This document shows positions 16,898-23,097 of a stretch of DNA of 29,450 nucleotides, in pieces. The stretch's first letter is position 1; every line of letters starts with the position of its first letter. The stretch covers positions 1-29,450 of the forward strand of contig SXJQ01000086.1 of NCBI GenBank assembly GCA_005779345.1, in the 5' to 3' direction. The position numbers and the translations under genes were made by a program. The notes beneath the pieces are model-generated. The model saw nothing but the letters and a program-made list of their open reading frames with translations, searched no databases and was not told the origin of the DNA. This DNA comes from Actinomycetota bacterium (lineage in GTDB: Bacteria; Actinomycetota; Acidimicrobiia; IMCC26256; PALSA-610).

Positions 16898-18052
16898 TCA
16901 GGCCGTCCCGCGCGCCGCGAGCAGCGGAACGCGCACCTCGTTCTCGGTGGGCGCGCCGTGGGCGCTGCGCAGGCCGCGCTCGCGTGGGAGCGCCGGATCC
17001 ACGAAGCCGATCTCGGCGAAGGGAGCCAGCACGACGTCGCCGATCCGCCCCGGGACCGGCCCCGCGGCGCCGGCCCCGAGCCACCCCTCGGCCAGCAGTT
17101 CCTTGCGCGTCCGCACCCACGCGACTCCGCCGAAACGATCGCGAGCGGCAGCCGCGAGCTCCCGGTTGGCGCCCCGGACGGCATAGAGGTGACGGAACCG
17201 GGCGTCACCGGCCTGGCGGGCGACGAGCGTCGCGATGTCGTCGAGCTCCACCCAGGCCTCGGGTTCGAGGTGGGTCTGGCCGTGGTCGGCCGTGACGACG
17301 AGCGCGGTGTCGGCCGGGAGCACCGACTGGAGCCGGGCCACGAGGTCGTCGACGAAGGCGAGTTCGCCCGCGTAGGCCCCGTCGTGGAGCCCGAACTCGT
17401 GCGCGACCTCGTCGACCCCCGGGTAGTAGGCATAGACGAGCCGGTTCCCCGCGCTCACGAGGCGGCGGCACTGCTCGACGAGCACCGACGTCGTGCGCCA
17501 GCCGACGAAGGGCACCCCGCGCAGGTGCGCTCCCGTGAACCCGCTCCCGCGGTGCTCGGCCTGGGCGACCACCGGCACCGACCGGCCCAGGAACGGGGTG
17601 AGCCGTTGCACGTCGGACGGCTCGGGCGGACGAACACCCTTCGCCTCGTGCTGCCAGCGCAACACGTTGAGGACCTCGTCGTCGACGAGCATCCGGTACC
17701 CGGTGACACCATGGGCGGCGGGCGGGTGCCCAGTCGTGATCGAGGTGAGCGCTGCCGACGTCGTCGCCGGCAACACGGTGGTGATCGGACCACCGGCGAA
17801 CGTCGCGAGATGCCGCAGCGAATCCGGCGCATCGGTGAACGCTCGCCAACCGAGCCCGTCGAGAACCAGCAGCACCACGGCCGCCGCGTCGCGGGCCGGT
17901 TCCGCGAGCCATGCCGCATCGGTCGTGCCGAGGAGCGCGGGGACGATCGCCGCGACCGAGCGTGGATAGTCGGGCAGGCACGGTGCCGGGCTCACGGCCG
18001 CGACCGCGACCGGATCCGAACCTGCACCCGCGAGTGGGACGACCGATTCCAT
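16898..18052 (-). CDS. Alkaline phosphatase superfamily protein (nucleotide pyrophosphatase/phosphodiesterase type)
   Basis: 384 aa. Metal-binding and nucleophile motifs of the superfamily are visible: VVLLVLDGLGW with D65, VLPATTSAALTSITTG with the Thr nucleophile around T97-T98, YYPGVDEVAHEFG with Asp and His ligands, VVTADHGQ, and RSAHGAPTENEVRVPLL with the late His. This is the arrangement of type I phosphodiesterase/nucleotide pyrophosphatases. There is no clear signal peptide, so it is probably cytoplasmic; the substrate is unknown. The ATG at 18052 has no SD, but a TAGGCT hexamer ends 8 nt before it, which suggests a leaderless transcript. It is divergent from the Rrf2 gene and read towards dnaE. 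Confidence 0.82.
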   Translation of the reverse strand: MESVVPLAGAGSDPVAVAAVSPAPCLPDYPRSVAAIVPALLGTTDAAWLAEPARDAAAVVLLVLDGLGWRAFTDAPDSLRHLATFAGGPITTVLPATTSAALTSITTGHPPAAHGVTGYRMLVDDEVLNVLRWQHEAKGVRPPEPSDVQRLTPFLGRSVPVVAQAEHRGSGFTGAHLRGVPFVGWRTTSVLVEQCRRLVSAGNRLVYAYYPGVDEVAHEFGLHDGAYAGELAFVDDLVARLQSVLPADTALVVTADHGQTHLEPEAWVELDDIATLVARQAGDARFRHLYAVRGANRELAAAARDRFGGVAWVRTRKELLAEGWLGAGAAGPVPGRIGDVVLAPFAEIGFVDPALPRERGLRSAHGAPTENEVRVPLLAARGTA

Positions 18053-18060
18053 CGCCGAGG

Positions 18061-18070
18061 AGCCTACGAT
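18061..18070. promoter_or_regulatory. Overlapping divergent -10 elements (phosphodiesterase / Rrf2)
   Basis: The 10-bp sequence AGCCTACGAT contains TACGAT on the plus strand (18065-18070) and TAGGCT on the minus strand (18061-18066), overlapping by 2 bp. The minus site ends 8 nt from the phosphodiesterase ATG. The plus site would give the Rrf2 gene a leader of about 60 nt. A tandem GATGCACC pair (18068-18083) directly follows and could be a regulator site. Confidence 0.42.
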
Positions 18071-18135
18071 GCACCGATGCACCGAATGTACGGGGCAGAC
18101 GGGCCCGGTCCGATGCCGCAACGCGGGAGGATCCG

Positions 18136-18546
18136 GTGAAGGTCTCGACCCGCGCCGACTACGCGGCGCGCGCGCTCCTCTCGCTCGCGTTGCGAACCGA
18201 CGATCGCCCGACCTCGGTCAAAGAGATCGCGGAGCGCACGACGCTCCCCCAGCCGTACCTCGAGCAGATCCTGCTGTCGGTGAAGGGCGCTGGTCTCGTG
18301 CGATCCAAGCGGGGCGTCGGTGGCGGTTACGTGCTCGCGCGGCCGCCGGCCGAGATCACCCTCGCCGACATCGTCGGCGCGGTCGAGGGCCCGGCGCCGA
18401 CGCTCACCGCTCCGCACGACCACTGCGAAGGACATTGCGTGCTCCAAGAGGTGTGGGTGGAACTCGCCGAGGAGACGCGCAAGATCCTCGATCGCTTCAC
18501 GCTCGCCGACCTCGTCGACCGCACCCGCGTCGGACACCCGCTGTGA
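18136..18546 (+). CDS. Rrf2 family transcriptional regulator, probably Fe-S or redox sensing
   Basis: 136 aa. The N-terminus VKVSTRADYAARALLSLALR and the helix-turn-helix region SVKEIAERTTLPQPYLEQIL followed by a GYVLARPP wing are typical of Rrf2 proteins (IscR, NsrR, RsrR). The sensor region is HDHCEGHCVLQEVW, with only two cysteines (C97, C101) plus H94, H96 and H100; IscR and NsrR have three. D8, used as a cluster ligand in Streptomyces NsrR, is present. The protein may hold a cluster with mixed Cys/His/Asp ligation. The GTG at 18136 has GGGAGG 5 nt upstream. The target genes are unknown; the divergent phosphodiesterase gene and itself are the first candidates. Confidence 0.88.
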   Translation: MKVSTRADYAARALLSLALRTDDRPTSVKEIAERTTLPQPYLEQILLSVKGAGLVRSKRGVGGGYVLARPPAEITLADIVGAVEGPAPTLTAPHDHCEGHCVLQEVWVELAEETRKILDRFTLADLVDRTRVGHPL

Positions 18547-18620
18547 CCTCCCGCCCGGCCGTCTGACCTCACCCCCGGCCGGCACCCGGGCCCGAGGCCC
18601 GACGCCTGACGTCCGAGGCC

Positions 18621-18643
18621 CGAGCGCGAGGACCCGGCGCTCG
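18621..18643. terminator. Candidate terminator between convergent Rrf2 and rluD genes
   Basis: CGAGCGC (18621-18627) and GCGCTCG (18637-18643) form a perfect 7-bp stem with a 9-nt loop, directly abutting the rluD stop codon. It could serve both convergent genes. There is no T-run. The rest of the gap (18547-18620) is GC-rich with repeated CGAGGCCCGA-like words and no gene. Confidence 0.45.
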
Positions 18644-19561
18644 TCAGCCCTCGGGCTCACCGAGGCCGACGAGCACGGCAGCGAGATCCTCGGGGAGCGG
18701 CTCGGCGACGCGCACCTGCGCACCCGTCACCGGATGGGCGAACGCGAGCACGCGCGCGTGGAGGAACGGTCGGGTGAGCGGGAGGCTCTGGCGGTATCCG
18801 TGATAGGTCGCGTCGCCCACCACGGGGTGGCCGATCGCGGCGAGATGCACGCGGATCTGATGCGTTCGGCCCGTCTCGAGCCGGCACTCGAGCTGGGCGA
18901 CCTCGGGTCGGCGCCACGTCCGGACGACCAGGTAGTTCGTGCGAGCGTCGCGGCCGTCTTCGCGAATCGCCATCCGCGTGCGGCGGTGGGAACTGCGGCC
19001 GATCGGCGCGTCGATGACCCCGCGCGACGAGTCGGGGATGTTCCAGACGAGCGCGTCGTAGATCCGTTCGACCGAACGCGAGGCCAACTGGTCGACCAGC
19101 GACGCGTAGGCGACCTCGGTGCGAGCCACGACGAGCAGTCCCGAGGTGTCACGATCGAGTCGGTGGACGATCCCGGGGCGCATCGGATCGCCGACCGCGG
19201 CGATCTCGGGGAACGACTCCAGGAGTCCGTTGACGAGCGTTCCCGTCGTGTGACCCGCGCCGGGATGCACGACGAGCCCCGCCGGCTTGGCGACGACGAT
19301 CACGTCGTCGTCGACATAGCGCACGGTCACCGGAACCGCCTCGGGCTCGGGAGGACCGGGAGCCTCGGGCTCGGCGAGCAACTCGACGACGTCGCCGGCG
19401 CTCACCCGGTGGCTCTTGGCGACGGCGCGCCCGCCGACCAGCACGAGTTCCTCGGCGAGGAGTGCCTGCACCTCGCTGCGGCTCCAGCCCGTGAGCAGCG
19501 CGACTGCTCGGTCGACGCGATCGCCGTCGAGCGTGTCGGGGATCGGAAATGCCTCACTCAT
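18644..19561 (-). CDS. rluD: RluA/RluD family pseudouridine synthase
   Basis: 305 aa. An S4 RNA-binding domain (about 14-60) precedes the RluA catalytic domain. The catalytic motif HRLDRDTSG is at 133-141 with nucleophile D136, and GRTHQIRVHLAAIGHPVVGD follows further on. The family isomerises uridines in rRNA or tRNA; RluD modifies helix 69 of 23S rRNA. The exact sites cannot be read from sequence, so the RluD label is by family and by its place after lspA, where actinobacteria usually carry it. The ATG at 19561 overlaps the lspA stop by 8 bp. Confidence 0.88.
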   Translation of the reverse strand: MSEAFPIPDTLDGDRVDRAVALLTGWSRSEVQALLAEELVLVGGRAVAKSHRVSAGDVVELLAEPEAPGPPEPEAVPVTVRYVDDDVIVVAKPAGLVVHPGAGHTTGTLVNGLLESFPEIAAVGDPMRPGIVHRLDRDTSGLLVVARTEVAYASLVDQLASRSVERIYDALVWNIPDSSRGVIDAPIGRSSHRRTRMAIREDGRDARTNYLVVRTWRRPEVAQLECRLETGRTHQIRVHLAAIGHPVVGDATYHGYRQSLPLTRPFLHARVLAFAHPVTGAQVRVAEPLPEDLAAVLVGLGEPEG

Positions 19562-20084
19562 GGCCGGACCCGTCGTCGTGCGCGCCCGGGTCGTCGGGGT
19601 CCGGACCGAACAGCAACCGCGCCGCGAGCACGACGACCCCGAACGTCACCGCGATGTCGGCGACGTTGAAGGTCGGGAACCGCGGCAAGCGGATGAAGTC
19701 GACGACCTCACCGTGGAGAAAGCCGGGCGAGCGGAAGATCCGGTCGCCGAGATTGCCGAGCGCACCGCCGAGCAACAACGTCAGGGCGACGACGACCCAG
19801 CCATCGTCGGAAGTCCGGACCATCCGCACGAGATACACCGAGACCGCGATCGCGCCGATCGCGAGCAGTGGCGTGAAGCCGGTGAGCACCGAGAACGCGC
19901 CGCCGCTGTTGCTCGTCAGATCGAATCGGACGAGCGAGCCGATCACGTCGACCGGTTCGGCGCGGTCGAGGCGCGCGACGGCGATCGACTTGGTGACCTG
20001 GTCGAGCCCGACGATCAGCGCGACGACGAACGCGACCTTCGGCAGGCGGCGTCCGGCCCCGCGCTCAGCGTCGACGCTCTCCAC
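19554..20084 (-). CDS. lspA: Lipoprotein signal peptidase (signal peptidase II)
   Basis: 176 aa aspartic protease of the cytoplasmic membrane that cleaves the signal peptide from diacylglyceryl-prolipoproteins. Four hydrophobic segments are visible. Conserved motifs: LIVGLDQVTK, FDLTSNSGGAFS, GGALGNLGDRI and VVDFI, then FNVADIAV, the last two carrying the catalytic Asp pair. The C-terminus after the last helix is acidic (GPDPDDPGAHDDG). The start is GTG at 20084, 20 bp inside the end of the upstream DksA-type gene; no other start before the first helix exists, so translation is probably coupled. It overlaps rluD at its other end. Confidence 0.95.
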   Translation of the reverse strand: MESVDAERGAGRRLPKVAFVVALIVGLDQVTKSIAVARLDRAEPVDVIGSLVRFDLTSNSGGAFSVLTGFTPLLAIGAIAVSVYLVRMVRTSDDGWVVVALTLLLGGALGNLGDRIFRSPGFLHGEVVDFIRLPRFPTFNVADIAVTFGVVVLAARLLFGPDPDDPGAHDDGSGHE

Positions 20085-21012
20085 GCGACTTGCACTTCAC
20101 GCACAGGTCGGCCCACGGGATCGCTTCGAGTCGCGCGACCGGGATCCGGTCGCCGCACATCAGGCAGTACCCGTAGTTGCCCTCGGCGATACGTCGGAGC
20201 GCGACTTCGATCTCTTCGACCGTGTGGCGAGCGACGGCCGACAGCGCCAGATCGCGTTCGCGTTCGACGCTGATCGTGTCGCCCTCGCCGGACTCCTCGT
20301 CGAACTGCGTGTCGCCGAGCTCGCGATCGGTCGCGAGCGACTCGGCCTCCGCGGCGAGCTCGTCGGCCTGGCGTTCGGCTCGCGCGCGCTCCTCTTCGAG
20401 TTGCGCCTTGAGCTTTTCGATCGTTCCCGGCGAGACCGCAGGACCGCTGCGGCGCTTCGGCGGCGACAGCGGCTCGAGAAGCCGGACCGGCGCCGCCTTG
20501 AGCTCGATCGGCGGCTTCGCCTTGACGGCCACGGTCTTGGCCGCCTTCACGGGCGCGGCCTTGGCAGTCGCCTGCTTCACGACCTTCTTCGCCGGAACCT
20601 GCTTCGCCGCGAACTTCTTCGCCACAGCCTTCGTCGCCACAGCCTTCTTCGCCACAGCCTTCTTCGCCACAGCCTTCTTCGCCACAGCATTCTTCGCCGG
20701 AACCTGCTTCGCGGCTGCCTGCTTCACGACCTTCTTCGCCACGACCTTCTTCGCCACAGCCTTCTTCGCCGGAACCTTCTTCGCCACAACCTTCTTCGCC
20801 ACGACCGTCTTCGCGGCTGCCTGCTTCACGACCTTCTTCGCCACGACCTTCTTCGCCACGACCTTCTTCGCCACGACCTGCTTCGCGGCGACCTGCTTCG
20901 TTGCCGGGACCTTCACGGCCGACTTCCCCGCCTTGCTCGCGTGCTTCTGGACGGTCTTGGCGGGGCTCTTGGCGGCGGCAGCCTGCTTCGGCGCCGACTT
21001 CTTGGTGGCCAT
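20065..21012 (-). CDS. DksA/TraR-type zinc-finger protein with long histone H1-like N-terminal repeat tail
   Basis: 315 aa. Residues 1-165 are almost entirely Ala, Lys, Val and Pro. From 41 to about 151 they form pentads (VVAKK, AVAKK, VPAKK) arranged in three blocks, each ending in a tetrad VVKQ (61-64, 95-98, 144-147). This resembles the Lys/Ala/Pro tails of eukaryotic H1, bacterial HC1-like proteins and mycobacterial HupB. Residues about 200-275 are charged helices (KLKAQLEEERARAERQADEL). The C-terminus is a DksA/TraR C4 zinc finger: C283, C286, C304, C307 (CLMCG...LCVKC). DksA-type proteins act at RNA polymerase; the tail suggests DNA or RNA binding. The ATG at 21012 has GGAAGGGA upstream. 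It precedes lspA, as DksA-type genes often do in actinobacteria. Confidence 0.85.
   Translation of the reverse strand: MATKKSAPKQAAAAKSPAKTVQKHASKAGKSAVKVPATKQVAAKQVVAKKVVAKKVVAKKVVKQAAAKTVVAKKVVAKKVPAKKAVAKKVVAKKVVKQAAAKQVPAKNAVAKKAVAKKAVAKKAVATKAVAKKFAAKQVPAKKVVKQATAKAAPVKAAKTVAVKAKPPIELKAAPVRLLEPLSPPKRRSGPAVSPGTIEKLKAQLEEERARAERQADELAAEAESLATDRELGDTQFDEESGEGDTISVERERDLALSAVARHTVEEIEVALRRIAEGNYGYCLMCGDRIPVARLEAIPWADLCVKCKSRGERRR
20560..20892 (-). repeat. 15-bp coding repeats of the Lys-rich pentads
   Basis: About twenty-one units of 15 bp, interrupted by three 12-bp units that encode VVKQ. The plus strand shows near-identical copies of CTTCTTCGCCAC(A/G)(G/A)C. Copies differ at a few bases, so it is a repeat that could expand or contract by multiples of 3. 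It is part of the DksA-type gene, not a CRISPR array or mobile element. Confidence 0.9.
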
Positions 21013-21045
21013 GCCTGGTCCCTTCCGGGCCGGGGAAAGTGCGGG

Positions 21046-21051
21046 AGTGTA
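21046..21051 (-). promoter_or_regulatory. Candidate -10 for the DksA-type gene
   Basis: TACACT on the minus strand, 34-39 bp before the ATG at 21012, in the 73-bp gap after the DUF167 gene. A start near 21039 would leave a leader of about 27 nt including the strong GGAAGGGA. No good -35 is evident. Confidence 0.45.
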
Positions 21052-21085
21052 CCAACGGGTCCGAGCCCGCCGTGACCCGGACCCT

Positions 21086-21427
21086 TCAGGTCACCGCGGG
21101 TGGTGCCCCGGCCCCGCCGAGCGAGGGCATCAAACGGCGCTCCGCGGTCGCGACCGACAGCCCGCGGAGCCGAAACCGTTTGATCCGAGATCGTCCGCCC
21201 GTCATGAGTTCGACACGGCTCCGCGCGATCCCGACCGTCTCCGCGAGCAGGTCACGCACCGCGTCGTTGGCGCGACCGTCGGTCGGCGCGGCGCGCACGC
21301 GCACGTCGAGCGCGTCGCCGTGCACACCGACGATCGCGTCGCGCGCCGCTCGGGGCCGCACGTGCACGGCGATCACGACGTCGGCGCCCTCGGAGCGCAG
21401 GGCGAGCGACGGATCGGCCGGCGTCAA
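21086..21427 (-). CDS. DUF167 / YggU family protein
   Basis: 113 aa. The segment VVIAVHVRPRAARDAIVGVHG, then LDVRVRAAPTDGRANDAVRDLLAE and RSRVELMTGGRSRIKRFRL, matches the small DUF167 (YggU) fold, a conserved protein of unknown function often coded near yggT and division genes. I place the start at the TTG at 21427, because it overlaps the stop of the upstream L,D-transpeptidase gene as TTGA and gives the normal length. An in-frame ATG at 21589 would run 162 bp into the upstream gene and adds residues without family similarity. Confidence 0.78.
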   Translation of the reverse strand: MTPADPSLALRSEGADVVIAVHVRPRAARDAIVGVHGDALDVRVRAAPTDGRANDAVRDLLAETVGIARSRVELMTGGRSRIKRFRLRGLSVATAERRLMPSLGGAGAPPAVT

Positions 21428-22974
21428 TACGACCAGACCGGTGAGCCGAGCGGCATCAGGTTCGTCGCCCAGATGTAGTCGATGGCCGGATAGCTCAGGC
21501 GCGAACACCCGTGCGAGGCCGGATACGGCGGGATCGAGCGCGATCCGTGGAACGCGATTCCCCCGGGAGTCCAGTACTTCGGGCGCCACAGCTCACCGAG
21601 GCGACTGATCCGCAATCCGTCGATCTGGCGGATGATGCTGAATCGGCCCGTCGGTGTGTTCGCGATCGAGAGTTGACCGTCGGCAACGTACGGGCGGTCG
21701 TTGCCCGTCGAGGTATTGAACACGAAGTGGGTACGCCCGCCGCGCACGATGAAGATGATCTGGCGCGCTTTGTCGAGTTCGATCAGGTCGCCGCTCGCAC
21801 TCCGCGGGACCGGACGTCGCGCCCGAGCGAGTCGGTTGCTGGTGCCAACGCTGATCGAGCCGGTGCGTGCGAGCCGCTCGTACTTCTGGAAGGCGTAGAC
21901 CGCCTGTTGGGTGACCGATCCGTACTGACCGTCGACGGTGACCCAGTACCCGAGCGCGAGGAGCCGCTGCTGCAGTTGGACCACACGCGCGCCCGACGCG
22001 CCGGGGCCGAGGAGCGTGAAGTCCGCCGGGAGTTGTTGTGCGAGGAACCAGTAGCCCTGGCCGCCGATCGACGGCGCGGCGAAATCGATCGCCTGCCGGT
22101 CGAAGCCGATCCCTCCGAGGGGCTCACCCAGGTCGACCGCGTCGCCGAAGGCGAAGGCGCGACCGTCTGCGGTCGCGACCCAATAGCCGCCACCGGCCGG
22201 AGTCCGCGCGATCCCGACGACCGGCCGCGGCAGCGGGAACGACGCGAGCGATCCGTGGAAGGTCGCGTCGCCGAACGAGAACACGCCGCCCGTCGTGGTG
22301 GCCATCCAATACCCACGACCCGACGCGGTCGCGGCGATCCCGGTGACATTCCCCGTGTGGTCGAGCGCGCGGACCGAACCGAAATGACCCGCGTCGCCGT
22401 ACCGGTACACACCACCCGCCGCGGAGACGAGCCAGTACCCGCGACCGGTCGGGGTCGCGGCCATCGCGACGATCGGGCTGTCGAGATCGATGGCCGACGC
22501 GGATCCGAAATGGCCTGCGTCACCGAAGTGGTAGACGCTGCCGTTCCAGCCGAACAGCCAATACCCCTTGCCGCTCGGGGTCGCGGCGATGCCCGAGATC
22601 GGGGCCTTGATCGATCGCCCCGACATCGACCCGTAGTAGCGGGCCTCGCCGTAGTGGTACACCCCGCCGTCGGCGCGGGCGAGCCAGTACCCATTGCTGT
22701 TCGGCAGCGCCGCGACCCCGACGAGCGCGGGATACGGGTCGGGTTGGGGCGATCCGTAGAACCCGGCGCTCCCGTACGCGAACACGCTCGCGTCGCTGCG
22801 CGCCGCGGACGCTCGATCGTCGGTGAGGGCGACCGGGGCCACGACCAGTGCACCGGCGACGAGTGCCCCCGCGATGCGCCTCGGCGTCCGTTGCCGCGCC
22901 TCGGTGGCGAGCGACTCGATCGGCGTCCGCGCCTCGGTCGCACGGCCGCGCCGACGTGGGCTACGCAGGAGCAT
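21424..22974 (-). CDS. Secreted L,D-transpeptidase (YkuD) with six 42-residue repeats and a peptidoglycan-binding domain
   Basis: 516 aa. A basic, Arg-rich N-terminus and a hydrophobic segment (about 33-50) form a long signal or anchor. Residues 64-314 hold six units of about 42 residues, each starting (V/A)(Y/F)xxG(D/E)A and containing GYW(L/M/V/F). A PG_binding_1-like domain follows (about 323-382, GASGARVVQLQQRLLALGYW). The catalytic domain spans about 396-516 with HGSRSIPPYPASHGCSRL: H476, H488 and nucleophile C490. YkuD enzymes make 3-3 cross-links in peptidoglycan or attach proteins to it. I choose the ATG at 22974, preceded by GAGGT; a GTG at 23007 is the longer alternative. It is divergent from ileS and coupled to DUF167. 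Confidence 0.86.
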   Translation of the reverse strand: MLLRSPRRRGRATEARTPIESLATEARQRTPRRIAGALVAGALVVAPVALTDDRASAARSDASVFAYGSAGFYGSPQPDPYPALVGVAALPNSNGYWLARADGGVYHYGEARYYGSMSGRSIKAPISGIAATPSGKGYWLFGWNGSVYHFGDAGHFGSASAIDLDSPIVAMAATPTGRGYWLVSAAGGVYRYGDAGHFGSVRALDHTGNVTGIAATASGRGYWMATTTGGVFSFGDATFHGSLASFPLPRPVVGIARTPAGGGYWVATADGRAFAFGDAVDLGEPLGGIGFDRQAIDFAAPSIGGQGYWFLAQQLPADFTLLGPGASGARVVQLQQRLLALGYWVTVDGQYGSVTQQAVYAFQKYERLARTGSISVGTSNRLARARRPVPRSASGDLIELDKARQIIFIVRGGRTHFVFNTSTGNDRPYVADGQLSIANTPTGRFSIIRQIDGLRISRLGELWRPKYWTPGGIAFHGSRSIPPYPASHGCSRLSYPAIDYIWATNLMPLGSPVWSY

Positions 22975-23022
22975 GGGGGACCTCGAACGGGGGCGGGCGA
23001 GCGGCACGCGCGGAACTCCGCG

Positions 23023-23028
23023 ATCCTA
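23023..23028 (-). promoter_or_regulatory. Candidate -10 for the L,D-transpeptidase gene
   Basis: TAGGAT on the minus strand. A start about 7 nt downstream would give a leader of about 42 nt with GAGGT in front of the ATG at 22974. That geometry supports the ATG at 22974 over the GTG at 23007, which would have a leader of only about 9 nt without SD. Confidence 0.42.
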
Positions 23029-23060
23029 ACGAACCGATGCCGCGAGTCCTCGTCATCCAT

Positions 23061-23089
23061 CGAGACCGGACGTCTCGGCCAATTAGTGT
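23061..23089 (+). promoter_or_regulatory. ileS promoter region: inverted repeat plus -10
   Basis: CGAGAC (23061-23066) and GTCTCG (23072-23077) form a hyphenated 17-bp palindrome, followed by TAGTGT at 23084-23089. The hexamer ends 8 nt before the ileS ATG at 23098, predicting a leaderless or nearly leaderless mRNA. The palindrome covers the -35 region, a good place for an operator. No T-box leader fits in this gap. Confidence 0.45.
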
Positions 23090-23097
23090 CGCCGACC

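Noticed and set aside
13019..18139. Very long plus-strand open frame (about 1,700 codons) opposite dnaE and the phosphodiesterase gene
   Set aside because: It is the antisense of two well-supported genes. High GC makes stop codons rare in such frames, and the translation is rich in Arg/His/Asp with no recognisable domain.
20560..20892. CRISPR-like array
   Set aside because: The repeats are 15 bp, contiguous and in frame in a coding gene, with no unique spacers and no cas genes.
19549..21478. Plus-strand frames with Leu/His/Arg-rich or Phe/Ala/Thr-rich repeats
   Set aside because: They are the complement of the 15-bp repeats of the DksA-type gene. The minus-strand frame has an SD, a zinc finger and a family match.
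21428..21589. Longer N-terminus for the DUF167 protein from the ATG at 21589
   Set aside because: It overlaps the catalytic end of the L,D-transpeptidase gene by 162 bp and the added residues do not resemble the family.
21511..23097. Extension of the ileS frame upstream of 23098
   Set aside because: It is antisense to the L,D-transpeptidase gene, and IleS similarity begins at MFAPVDPN.
22975..23097. T-box riboswitch for ileS
   Set aside because: I see no specifier stem or T-box sequence, and the promoter-like -10 lies too close to the start codon.
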